This document shows positions 1 to 8,978 of a stretch of 32,464 nucleotides of DNA, piece by piece (the stretch's first letter is position 1; every line of letters begins with the position of its first letter). The stretch lies in contig SVRB01000004.1 in assembly GCA_015065045.1 (NCBI GenBank), positions 1 through 32,464 on the forward strand, written 5' to 3'. Origin of the DNA: Oscillospiraceae bacterium (GTDB lineage Bacteria; Bacillota; Clostridia; Oscillospirales; CAG-272). The notes beneath the pieces were generated by a model. It saw only the letters and a list, made by a program, of their open reading frames with translations, had not been told where the DNA came from and ran no database searches. Both the position numbers and the translations under genes were made by a program.

Positions 1-231
1 GCGGCACCTACACCTACAGCAACGGCAACGCCTACACCTACAGCAACGGTGACAGCGGCACCTACGCCTACAGCAACGGCAACGCCGACTCCTACACCGA
101 CAGCGACAGCGGCACCTACGCCTACACCTACAGCAACGCCGACTCCCACACCCACACCGACGGCAACTCCTACGCCGACTCCCACTCCTATGAGAACACC
201 GATCGAGCTTCCCGGTATCAGACCAAGATAA
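1..231 (+). CDS. 3' end of a CDS cut by the window edge: Pro/Thr/Ala low-complexity tail of a probable surface or secreted protein
   Basis: Frame 1 is open from base 1 to the TAA at 229-231; translates as (PTPTATA)n repeats ending [13 protein letters not shown]. Confidence 0.6.
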   Translation, partial: AAPTPTATATPTPTATVTAAPTPTATATPTPTPTATAAPTPTPTATPTPTPTPTATPTPTPTPMRTPIELPGIRPR

Positions 232-252
232 ATTTTATAATAAAACAAAAAA

Positions 253-290
253 AGAAGCCTTAGTCTAAAAGACAGAGGCTTCTTTTTAGT
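253..290. terminator. Rho-independent terminator
   Basis: AGAAGCCT...AGGCTTCT hairpin followed by a T-tract. Confidence 0.7.
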
Positions 291-304
291 TTTGGGTTAT
301 CTGA

Positions 305-679
305 TTATGCTTTCCAAAGGCTGTGGAGATTGCAGTATGCGTATACAGCTTCTACCTCGTCGCCATCGCAGATTGAGAAGCAAACCTTGGGTTCATCTGT
401 AGGAGAAAGCGCCTTTCTCTGATTACCGTATTTTGTCTGCAAAGAAACCCATTCTATGTAGTGTTCTTCTGTCATGGGGTGAATAACAGAGCCTACGGTT
501 ACGAAAACCTTTCCGTCCTTAACTTCGTATACAGGTACGTGCTTTTCAACAGCCGCATCTGTTGTTCCGGGGATAAGTTTTGTCATTTTCTGACCGCAGC
601 ACATAACCGGAACACCTTTATCTTTTACCATAGCGATGATATTTCCGCAGTGTTCACATATAAAAAATTTCTGTTCCAT
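305..679 (-). CDS. dfx: Desulfoferrodoxin / superoxide reductase
   Basis: N-terminal CEHC...CC desulforedoxin-type site; SOR motifs EKHVPVYE, HPMTEEHYIEWV and C-terminal CNLHSLWK. Confidence 0.92.
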   Translation of the reverse strand: MEQKFFICEHCGNIIAMVKDKGVPVMCCGQKMTKLIPGTTDAAVEKHVPVYEVKDGKVFVTVGSVIHPMTEEHYIEWVSLQTKYGNQRKALSPTDEPKVCFSICDGDEVEAVYAYCNLHSLWKA

Positions 680-770
680 AATTTATTTCTCCTTTTCTGA
701 TAAAAACTATTGTATAAATATTATACAATAAACTTAAAAAAGCTGTCAAGTAATTATTAGCAAAAATGGG

Positions 771-799
771 TTGAAAAAGACTGAAAAAAGGTGTATAAT
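771..799 (+). promoter_or_regulatory. SigA-like promoter
   Basis: TTGAAA-17 bp-TATAAT; implies the downstream start is ATG 835 rather than GTG 805. Confidence 0.65.
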
Positions 800-834
800 A
801 TTGTGTGAATAAAAGCTATAAGGATATAAGACAA

Positions 835-1380
835 ATGAATATTGATATAAGAAAAGCAGCTAAAAGTGATTATAAAATAATAAAAAGGCTGTTTGTGAAG
901 GCATTTCCGCCCGAGGAACGCCCACCATTTTTTATGCTAAAAAACAGAGCGCAGAAAAGTAAGGGCGAAATGCTTTCGGTATACGATGAAAATGAATTTA
1001 TCGGTTTTGCATATATTGTCAGCAGACTTGACGTTGCATACTTGTTTTACTTCGCAATAGAAGAAAGCAAAAGAGGGCAGGGGTATGGAAGCGCTGTTCT
1101 GTCCGAGCTTCAAAAGAGATATAACGGAAAGAGATTGTTCCTTGCCCGTGAGCAGCTTGACGAGACTGCCGAAAACTATGATGAACGCGTAAAGAGACAT
1201 AAGTTCTATCTAAAAAACGGATTTTATGACCTGCCTGTGATGATAAAAGAAGCAAACGTTATTTATGATGTTATGGGAGTAGGCGGAATCGTTACCGCAG
1301 AAGAATATGATATGCTTATGACTCAGTGGTGCGGCAGATTTATGCGCAGATTCGTTGATATGAGAATAATAGAAAAATAA
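835..1380 (+). CDS. GNAT family N-acetyltransferase
   Basis: MNIDIRKAAKSDYKIIKRLF...YLFYFAIEESKRGQGYGSAVLSEL: GNAT acetyl-CoA binding motif. Confidence 0.8.
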   Translation: MNIDIRKAAKSDYKIIKRLFVKAFPPEERPPFFMLKNRAQKSKGEMLSVYDENEFIGFAYIVSRLDVAYLFYFAIEESKRGQGYGSAVLSELQKRYNGKRLFLAREQLDETAENYDERVKRHKFYLKNGFYDLPVMIKEANVIYDVMGVGGIVTAEEYDMLMTQWCGRFMRRFVDMRIIEK

Positions 1381-1450
1381 AACAGAGTAAAGTAAATATA
1401 GTTTGTTTTTAATTAAATGCGAAACTAATATAAGAAAGAGGTAAAATATT

Positions 1451-1855
1451 ATGAAATCACTTTTTGAGATTAAGACCGAAATTCCTTTTGATTTGAATGT
1501 GTTTGAATGTATGAAAAAGATAGCGGTTGAATCGTTATCAGGTACAGAGAAAAATCAACACACGCAAGCTATTGTTTTGTTTTCGACGGCGGGAAATAAA
1601 TACAGCGCAATTATTAAAAACGCATTATCGAAAGAAAGATTGGACGAAAAAGCATTGCTTGAAAAATTGAAGATTGCCAATGATACAGAGATACGATATG
1701 TTTTATGTATGTGGCAGGATAACGGAATAGATATTCCTTCCTATAATTCCAGAGAAATGCTTTGCGAATTGAATCCTGAAAATAAGAAATCATTGATATT
1801 CGTTATGACAAAGGACGGAGTATCTTTGATAGAATTATCTGCAACAATGAAATAA
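1451..1855 (+). CDS. Hypothetical protein (134 aa)
   Basis: Complete ORF with upstream AAGAGG RBS and downstream terminator; family not recognised. Confidence 0.65.
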   Translation: MKSLFEIKTEIPFDLNVFECMKKIAVESLSGTEKNQHTQAIVLFSTAGNKYSAIIKNALSKERLDEKALLEKLKIANDTEIRYVLCMWQDNGIDIPSYNSREMLCELNPENKKSLIFVMTKDGVSLIELSATMK

Positions 1856-1860
1856 AAAAT

Positions 1861-1899
1861 ACCCCGATATATTTTTATATGTCGGGGGTTTGTTTTTTT
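1861..1899. terminator. Rho-independent terminator
   Basis: ACCCCGATATA...TATGTCGGGGGT hairpin plus T-run. Confidence 0.65.
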
Positions 1900-1907
1900 G
1901 ATAATAT

Positions 1908-2441
1908 TTATTTTGGTATTCCGTAAAGGCTTGTTACAGGGTCTTGAAAAAATGGTATTTTAGGCTGAAAAAAGGTTAAAATTATAAATGCTGATGCAAT
2001 AAGACAGATAAATACGAATGAGGCTTTATTGAACTTACAGCTTGATGTTTCTTGGTTAAATTTACGTGTTTCATAGAGAAAGGCAAATGCCGCCGACACG
2101 AAGAATATTGTAATATTTATCCAGTCGGGAGATTTTCCGAATATTCCGTTATACGTGTAAAACAGAACCGGAATAAGCGTTAAGCCGAGAAGTATGCCTT
2201 TTAGCTTTACGCGCCAGAAATTGCAGTATTCTTTTCCGAATATAAACCATTCGATAATTGAAAACACGAGCATAGGGAAGAATAAAAGCTTCATATGCTC
2301 CCAGGTTGACTCATTTACGGCAGAAAAGGGCGCTGTTAAGATGCTTCCGTTTGTCCAATCGTATAAAAAGTGAAGCAATGTTCCTGCCAACGATGTAAAA
2401 GCAAAGCCTACGAATTGCCAAAGATTTACCGTCTTCTTCAT
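1908..2441 (-). CDS. DUF6512-like integral membrane protein
   Basis: Multi-TM; GTLLHFLYDWTNGS...FSAVNESTWEHMKLLFFPML motif. Confidence 0.65.
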   Translation of the reverse strand: MKKTVNLWQFVGFAFTSLAGTLLHFLYDWTNGSILTAPFSAVNESTWEHMKLLFFPMLVFSIIEWFIFGKEYCNFWRVKLKGILLGLTLIPVLFYTYNGIFGKSPDWINITIFFVSAAFAFLYETRKFNQETSSCKFNKASFVFICLIASAFIILTFFQPKIPFFQDPVTSLYGIPK

Positions 2442-2557
2442 ACTATACCTTTCGTAAAATACAGTTTTATAACAATTATATTCACCTATTGTTTTAAATA
2501 TTCAAAAAATAAAAGGCAGTATTGTTTTTTCAATACTGCCTTAAGATTTTTAACAAG

Positions 2558-4216
2558 TTATTTTATTGAGTCAGGTGCTATTCCCAGTGCTAAAGCTATA
2601 TAGAATATCGCAACAGTAATGATTGCGTAGATAAGCATCGGTATAACGTTTATCTTTATTATTTTACCCTCTTTACCGCTAACGCCGATGGTTGCGCTTG
2701 CAGCAACAGCGTTGTTTATGCATACCATATTACCGATGGCAGCACCCACACACTGCATGGAAACGATAAACGCTGTAGGTAGGCTTAATACTGTTGCCGT
2801 ATTGAACTGAAGGTTGGTAAATAGGTTCATGGACACGGTTGCCGAGCCCGAAACGAAAGCTCCGAGAATTCCGATAAACGGTGAAATAAATACGTACAGC
2901 TCCTTACCGACAGCCGCTAGAGCCGTTGCCATTTGATCCATCATACTGATTCCGTCAGCGTTCTTGTATTTCATAACTTCAACAAGAGCAAGACCGAACA
3001 GAAGCGCTAATGCCGCGCCGGATATTTGTTTAACGGTATCCTTCCACGACTGCTTGATTTTCTTGCCGTCCATTTTGTGAATAAAGTTTGTGATCAGAGC
3101 AACCAAGATAAAGAACGTACCCGGAAGGTAAGCCCATTTAAGAGTCCAGTTAAGGTTTTCAAATCCCAAGATTTTATTTATACTAACAACAAAAGGAGCT
3201 TTTGTAGTAAGAAGAGTTTTTATTCCAAGCTGTGGAATTCTTGTGACTACAAGAATAATTGCAATCAAAACGTAAGGAATCCAAGCTAATAACAATGACA
3301 TTTTTGATTCAGTAACGGGAGTGACCTTGGTAGTTGCGCGCCATTCATCATTCCACTCGGCAGGATCTCCAAAATCCCACGTTTTTTTGGGAACGAGAAA
3401 TCCGTTTTTAGCCGCAATAACCGTTGTTACCAACGAAATCAACGATGCCAAGAGAGATGCGAATTCATAGCTAAGCAACGTTGAAGTAAGAACAAGCGTT
3501 ACTGAGAACGATATACCTGTAAGCAAAGCAAAGGGGGCAGCTTCAAGAGCGGGCTTGAATGACTTTTCTTCGCCGAACATTTTTGTTGTGATCATAAGCA
3601 CTATGAGGGGAAGAAGGATTCCCATAACCGCATGAGGAATTGTTGTCCAAAGAGAGAACTGTGAAACAAAAGCTTCATCGCCTCCAAGACCTAAAAGGTT
3701 CAAGCCTGCAGTTACAGGAGTACCTACAGCTCCGAATGAAACGGCTGTAGAGTCAAATACAAGAGTAATTACAGCGGCAGCCATCGGTGGAAATCCCAAG
3801 CATACAAGCAAAGGACCTGCCAAAGCCGCGGGAGTTCCAAATCCTGCAGCGGATTCAATAAACGAACAGAAGCAGAAGCCGATTATACAAGCCTGAACGC
3901 GCTTGTCGGGACATATTTTCATAAATCCGCGATTTATAGCAGCAGTAGCGCCCGATGCTTTCAAGGTGTTCATAACCAGTATAGCGCCCAAAATGATGAT
4001 CAATACTTCGATCGAACTCAGCATACCGTACAGTGTGCCGGCAAGTAGTGCCAAAGCCTCTATATCAAAAAATATAAAACCAAATAATACTGCCATTACA
4101 AGAGAAATAAGCAAACACCATTTTGCAGGCCAGTTAAAGACCATCATAAGAACAAGTGTTGCTAAAATGGGGAGAAATGCTAATAAAGCCAACATATTAA
4201 CCTCCGATATACGCAC
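2558..4216 (-). CDS. lldP: L-lactate permease family transporter
   Basis: 552 aa multi-[38 protein letters not shown] signature of LldP/LctP. Confidence 0.9.
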   Translation of the reverse strand: MRISEVNMLALLAFLPILATLVLMMVFNWPAKWCLLISLVMAVLFGFIFFDIEALALLAGTLYGMLSSIEVLIIILGAILVMNTLKASGATAAINRGFMKICPDKRVQACIIGFCFCSFIESAAGFGTPAALAGPLLVCLGFPPMAAAVITLVFDSTAVSFGAVGTPVTAGLNLLGLGGDEAFVSQFSLWTTIPHAVMGILLPLIVLMITTKMFGEEKSFKPALEAAPFALLTGISFSVTLVLTSTLLSYEFASLLASLISLVTTVIAAKNGFLVPKKTWDFGDPAEWNDEWRATTKVTPVTESKMSLLLAWIPYVLIAIILVVTRIPQLGIKTLLTTKAPFVVSINKILGFENLNWTLKWAYLPGTFFILVALITNFIHKMDGKKIKQSWKDTVKQISGAALALLFGLALVEVMKYKNADGISMMDQMATALAAVGKELYVFISPFIGILGAFVSGSATVSMNLFTNLQFNTATVLSLPTAFIVSMQCVGAAIGNMVCINNAVAASATIGVSGKEGKIIKINVIPMLIYAIITVAIFYIALALGIAPDSIK

Positions 4217-4625
4217 CCATTTTGTTGAAAAATGTTTTTAAAAAGAAAAAATCCTAATGATAAGTCGTTTTTTAAAGAAAAAACTTAATAAAAATAAGTA
4301 TATTTATGTTATTATTAATATATTTAAGTTGCAAGGTCATTATATCACTTAAAAAACAATATGTCAACCACATTTATCAGCCATCTAAGCTAATAAATTG
4401 CTTGTTCTTATATATTTATTTATAAATGTGGGCGTAAAATAGTAATATATCGTCGTATTACCGTCAATTTATAGTGTAAATTACGGAATATATATTGAAT
4501 TCTCGGCTTTTTTATGGTATATTTAAACGAGCGTATGTTTAAATTATTATAGTCAAATTATATGATGATTGAATAAAATGACAGAAGATATAGACTCAAT
4601 ATGGTTTTTAAGGGCAGGGATGTTT

Positions 4626-5573
4626 ATGAAAAAGAAAATAACGATCATTGGAGCAGGCGCAGTAGGTGCCACGACAGCGTACGCACTTCTTGCAAGAGGT
4701 GCTGCATCCGAGATAGTTCTTATAGATATAAATACAGAAAAAGCGCTTGGCGAAGCTCTTGATATAAGACAGGCTACACCGTTTTTGGAAAACTGTGATA
4801 TATATGCAGGTGATTACGTTGACGCTAAGGATTCTGACGTTGTTATTATTACGTCCGGCATCGGAAGAAAACCCGGACAGACACGTCTTGAGTTAGTACA
4901 GACAAATGTAAAGATAATCGAGAGTATCTCAGCTCAGATTACAAAGTATGCGCCTAACGCTATATATATTCTTGTGGCGAATCCGGTTGATATACTTACT
5001 TATGCATTTTTGAAGTACACGGGATTGCCGAAAAGACAGGTATACGGAACCGGAACGGTTTTGGACACAAGCCGTTTGCGTACACGTTTGGCTGAGATAT
5101 ATGACGTAAATAAGCAGCAGGTTTATGCAAACGTACTCGGAGAACACGGTGATACGTCTTTTGTTGCGTGGTCTTCGGCTACTATTGCGGGTGTTCCGAT
5201 TGATGAGTATCCCAAATCTATTGCAACACCTAACAGAGTTATACCCGAGTATAGTCGCGAAGATGTAGAGGAGTACGTTAAGACTTCGGGCAGTAAGATC
5301 ATTGCTCGTAAGGGCTGTACGGTATATGCTATTGCAACTGCAAGCTCGCATATTGTAAAGGTTATTGCGGGTGACGCTCAGACAGCGTTGACAGTATCTT
5401 CTCTCCACGAGGGAGAATACGGTATCAAGGATGTTTGCTTGAGTTCGCTTTCTCTTGTGGGAGATGACGGTGTAAATTCAATAATTACACAGCCTTTGTC
5501 TGACGAGGAGCTTAAGAAGCTTTACGCCTCTGCCGAAGCCTTGAAGGCAGTTATTCGCGGAGTTGGTTTATAA
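4626..5573 (+). CDS. ldh: L-lactate dehydrogenase (NAD-dependent)
   Basis: ITIIGAGAVGATTAYALL Rossmann motif, LGEHGDTSF active-site motif; start may also be ATG 4620. Confidence 0.92.
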   Translation: MKKKITIIGAGAVGATTAYALLARGAASEIVLIDINTEKALGEALDIRQATPFLENCDIYAGDYVDAKDSDVVIITSGIGRKPGQTRLELVQTNVKIIESISAQITKYAPNAIYILVANPVDILTYAFLKYTGLPKRQVYGTGTVLDTSRLRTRLAEIYDVNKQQVYANVLGEHGDTSFVAWSSATIAGVPIDEYPKSIATPNRVIPEYSREDVEEYVKTSGSKIIARKGCTVYAIATASSHIVKVIAGDAQTALTVSSLHEGEYGIKDVCLSSLSLVGDDGVNSIITQPLSDEELKKLYASAEALKAVIRGVGL

Positions 5574-5581
5574 TATATGTC

Positions 5582-5622
5582 AAAAACAAAAGGAGATTCG
5601 ATAGAATCTCCTTTTGTTTTTG
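5582..5622. terminator. Rho-independent terminator (bidirectional)
   Basis: CAAAAACAAAAGGAGATTC...GAATCTCCTTTTGTTTTTG. Confidence 0.75.
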
Positions 5623-5659
5623 TGAATACTTTTGCAGATTAGTAATCTTGCTGCAACGG

Positions 5660-5790
5660 TGCCTTCCCCTCGAGGAGAAGGTGTCACGAAGTGACGGATG
5701 AGGTGTATTTTGTCTAAGTGAGAATTTTTAGTGTTTGGGGAACCACCTCACCACCCGCTAACGCGGGAGCCTCCCCTCAAGGGGAAGCCT
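5660..5790. repeat. MITE-like intergenic element with imperfect terminal inverted arms
   Basis: Arms TGCCTTCCCCTCGAGGAGAAGG..GATGAGGTG and CCACCTCACCACC..CCTCCCCTCAAGGGGAAGCC are inverted copies; each arm also folds into two hairpins. Confidence 0.6.
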
Positions 5791-5968
5791 TTTGTTTGAA
5801 TTTTTACTTGACGAAAGAATTTTGCAATAATGTTAGTCGCATTTGTGGTGGTAGGGCAGATTTACAAGTATCTAATGTTTCAAAGGCTTTCAGTCGCAGA
5901 GCAAATAACCGAAATTGCTGGTGATCCCGATTATTATATGACAGAGAAATATCCAATAAACAAAAAAG

Positions 5969-5997
5969 TTGACGGTTATGTGTGAGTATAGTATAAT
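5969..5997 (+). promoter_or_regulatory. SigA-like promoter for the aldo/keto reductase gene
   Basis: TTGACG-17 bp-TATAAT. Confidence 0.65.
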
Positions 5998-6049
5998 ATA
6001 ATATACGTAGTGTATTTATAGAGAAATTTTTAGAAGCAGAGGATATTTT

Positions 6050-7144
6050 ATGTTTGAGAAAATAAAGCGTAATTTTGGTTTTGGCTGTATGCGTCTGCCA
6101 ATGAAGGACGGAGACGTAGACAGAGCTGAATTCATCCGAATGATAGATGCTTTTATGGAGGCGGGATTTAACTATTTTGATACGGCTCACGGATATATCG
6201 GCGGAAAAAGCGAAAAGGCTATTCGCGATTGTCTGACTTCACGCTATGACAGAGAGAGCTACGTATTGGCAAACAAAATATCCGATTGGCTTTTTAAAAC
6301 TGAAGAAGAGGTGCGTCCTCTGTTTGATTTGCAGCTTGAAATATGCGGTGTGGAATATTTTGATTTTTACTTATTCCACGCGCTTAGCAGCAAGTCGTAT
6401 GCAAAGCATAAAGATTGCAATACGTTTGAGATCGTTAAACAGCTGAAACGAGAGGGAAAGGTAAAGCATATTGCAATATCTTTTCACGATACTGCAGACG
6501 TTTTGGATATGATACTGACCGAACAGCCGCAGATAGAGGCAGTTCAGTTGCAGATAAATTATCTCGATTATGATGACCCGACAGTGCAGAGCAAAAAGTG
6601 TTATGACGTAGCGGTTAAACACGGCAAAAAGGTAATTGTTATGGAGCCTGTAAAGGGTGGAGCTTTGGTAAATCTTCCCGACGAGGCGGTTAATGAATTT
6701 AAGGCGTTAAGCGATGACGCTCCCGTTTCTTATGCATTAAGATATGCGGCAAGCTTTCCTGAGGTGTTTATGGTCCTCTCGGGTATGGGCAATATGGAAA
6801 TGATGGAATCGAATATCAAGACGATGTGTAATTTTGTTCCTCTTAACTCGAGAGAAATCGAAGCAACCGACCGAGCGCGAGAGATTATTCGTAAATATAG
6901 ACAGATTCCGTGCACAAAATGCAATTATTGCGCAGAGGTGTGCCCTAAGAGTATTCCTATTTCCGAATTATTTGCGGTGTATAATGAATATGCCTTAGCG
7001 CACGTCTCAAGAAAGGATACGTCAAGTCAGTTGTCGGCATTTGACGTTAAGGTAACCGATTGTATTGAGTGCGGAAAATGCGAACATATATGTCCGCAGA
7101 ATATTGCTGTTAGAGATCATTTCAAGAAGATTGCAAAGGTATGA
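6050..7144 (+). CDS. Aldo/keto reductase with C-terminal 4Fe-4S ferredoxin-type domain
   Basis: FGCMRLPM, FDTAHGY AKR motifs; C-terminal CTKCNYCAEVCP and CIECGKCEHICP. Confidence 0.9.
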   Translation: MFEKIKRNFGFGCMRLPMKDGDVDRAEFIRMIDAFMEAGFNYFDTAHGYIGGKSEKAIRDCLTSRYDRESYVLANKISDWLFKTEEEVRPLFDLQLEICGVEYFDFYLFHALSSKSYAKHKDCNTFEIVKQLKREGKVKHIAISFHDTADVLDMILTEQPQIEAVQLQINYLDYDDPTVQSKKCYDVAVKHGKKVIVMEPVKGGALVNLPDEAVNEFKALSDDAPVSYALRYAASFPEVFMVLSGMGNMEMMESNIKTMCNFVPLNSREIEATDRAREIIRKYRQIPCTKCNYCAEVCPKSIPISELFAVYNEYALAHVSRKDTSSQLSAFDVKVTDCIECGKCEHICPQNIAVRDHFKKIAKV

Positions 7145-7147
7145 TAT

Positions 7148-7180
7148 AAAAAATCCCCCGTATATTCGGGGGATTTTTAT
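7148..7180. terminator. Bidirectional rho-independent terminator
   Basis: AAAAAATCCCCCGTATATTCGGGGGATTTTT between convergent genes. Confidence 0.75.
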
Positions 7181-8920
7181 TTATCCTTGGTCAGTATATA
7201 CACTGTAGCAGTATGCGCCTACGGGGAAACGTTCGTCAGAGCTTTCCTCAATAATGATCCACAAAAACATATTTCCAAATTCCAATCTTCCTTTTATACC
7301 ACTTTCGTTAAAGACAAATACACCATCCTCTGCGTGCGCTGTAATTTTCAAAAAGGATTCAGTGGTGTTGTGTAACATGTAGTTATCTCTATCGGGGTCG
7401 GGATAGTAGTATGTAAAGGTATATCTGAAATTGACGTCCATTTGTGTGTCTGTTACGTTTTCAAAGTTTGCGTAAGTATAGCTATACGAAAGTTCTTTTC
7501 CGGTGGTTCTTTCCATATTAGCGTGTTTGCGCCAGGTTTGGTTTATACCGGATTTTACAAGATCCTCTGTTGTTTTAGTCAAAGGAGTATAGGTTATTCC
7601 GGATATGTTCCTGGTATGCTCGTAGGCTTTAAAGGGCTCAGGATAACAGAAGTAGTCATTATAATATATTTCCATTGACTCCTCATAGGTGATTAGTTCG
7701 GTCTTTCCGTCCTTTGTCAAATAGCGGTTGCCGTTTTTTGCTAATAAAATAGAATAAATATGATTGTAATCTCCGTTTTTTGTAAACTCGTACAGGCTGT
7801 GTTCCACTTCATTATATTCCACTTTGTCTACGTGGATAAGACCTTGGTCGTCAAGCCAGCAGGTCTCGTTTGAAAAAGCAGCCAACATTACAGGGGTACC
7901 GTTCTTTTTTGTGAATATGGCTTTAATACGGTAATCCTCATTCATAAGAATCAGTTCGTCTTGACCATCGCCGTTAAGGTCGATCTCGTCATATCCAACG
8001 TAGTAATGATCGCAATAAGAACCATACAAAAGAAGGTTGTAGTAATCAAATGCAACGTCATCAGGGAACGAAAAGAGATTATCATAATTACCTCTGGTCC
8101 ATTCTGTTGTATCAAATTTATCCAGACAGGTAGAGATTGACTTGTAGGTATTAAGGATATTTGAGTAGCTGGAGAAATCCGCTACAGGCAGATTTTTGTT
8201 TGTTTTATTGTCTGCCAGAGGGAGATGGATTCGAGGAGCGGATAATTTGAAATCGGAGTATCCCAGTTTGTTAGCCTTATCATATTCTCGAATAAGCTCA
8301 TCGTAAGTTTGCTCGTCAATTATAATACGTTTGCCGTTAACTATCTGAAACAGTTCAAGAATTTTACTCTTCTCAGCGTCGCGGACTCTACCGTAAACAG
8401 AGTCGTATGCCATTTTATCTCCGTCTACGCGGCAAGTATAAAATGTGTTTTCTACAATATTACCGTTTTCAGAGCTACGCACCATAAAAAAACGGTTTCT
8501 TGGGGCGAAATAAATTATGTCACCAGAGTTATTGTTAGCTTCCAACAAGATCGGCTTTCCGTCAGAAATAGTGAATATACCTTGAATAAATGTGGATTTT
8601 GTCATAAGAAGTAGTTCAAGAGTACCGTTGCCATCCATATCTTTATATCCATATCCCATATTATAGGCGCCTTCCGCACTTCTGCAGGAATTGACGATAC
8701 CGTGGAGAGTTTTTGCAATTTCAGCTTCGCGTTTGTCCATGCCTTTTGTGTCAAGCTTAGGTAATTCCTCACCGTTATATTTTGCGGTCAGAAGCTCTGT
8801 GTATTGAGAGATTATATCATCGTATAATTCTTTGTCGGAAACTTGCTGAGGCTTCTGCTTACAGGAAACTACCGATAAAAGCAGACATAAACAGATGGTG
8901 ATAAATAAAGTTTTTTTCAT
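7181..8920 (-). CDS. Lipoprotein with two DxxGDGxxEL-type calcium-binding-like motifs (paralog A)
   Basis: Signal peptide with lipobox LSVVSC; DMDGNGTLELLLM and DLNGDGQDELILM motifs; paralogous to 8979-10721. Confidence 0.75.
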   Translation of the reverse strand: MKKTLFITICLCLLLSVVSCKQKPQQVSDKELYDDIISQYTELLTAKYNGEELPKLDTKGMDKREAEIAKTLHGIVNSCRSAEGAYNMGYGYKDMDGNGTLELLLMTKSTFIQGIFTISDGKPILLEANNNSGDIIYFAPRNRFFMVRSSENGNIVENTFYTCRVDGDKMAYDSVYGRVRDAEKSKILELFQIVNGKRIIIDEQTYDELIREYDKANKLGYSDFKLSAPRIHLPLADNKTNKNLPVADFSSYSNILNTYKSISTCLDKFDTTEWTRGNYDNLFSFPDDVAFDYYNLLLYGSYCDHYYVGYDEIDLNGDGQDELILMNEDYRIKAIFTKKNGTPVMLAAFSNETCWLDDQGLIHVDKVEYNEVEHSLYEFTKNGDYNHIYSILLAKNGNRYLTKDGKTELITYEESMEIYYNDYFCYPEPFKAYEHTRNISGITYTPLTKTTEDLVKSGINQTWRKHANMERTTGKELSYSYTYANFENVTDTQMDVNFRYTFTYYYPDPDRDNYMLHNTTESFLKITAHAEDGVFVFNESGIKGRLEFGNMFLWIIIEESSDERFPVGAYCYSVYTDQG

Positions 8921-8978
8921 GATATTTCCTCTCTTTCGTCTGTTGTATAGACAAAATATTAGTTATGTCTTTTGTTTG

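Noticed and set aside
1-200. Tandem repeats as a CRISPR array
   Set aside because: Units are ~6 nt and in-frame coding (PT/AT); no spacers of constant length.
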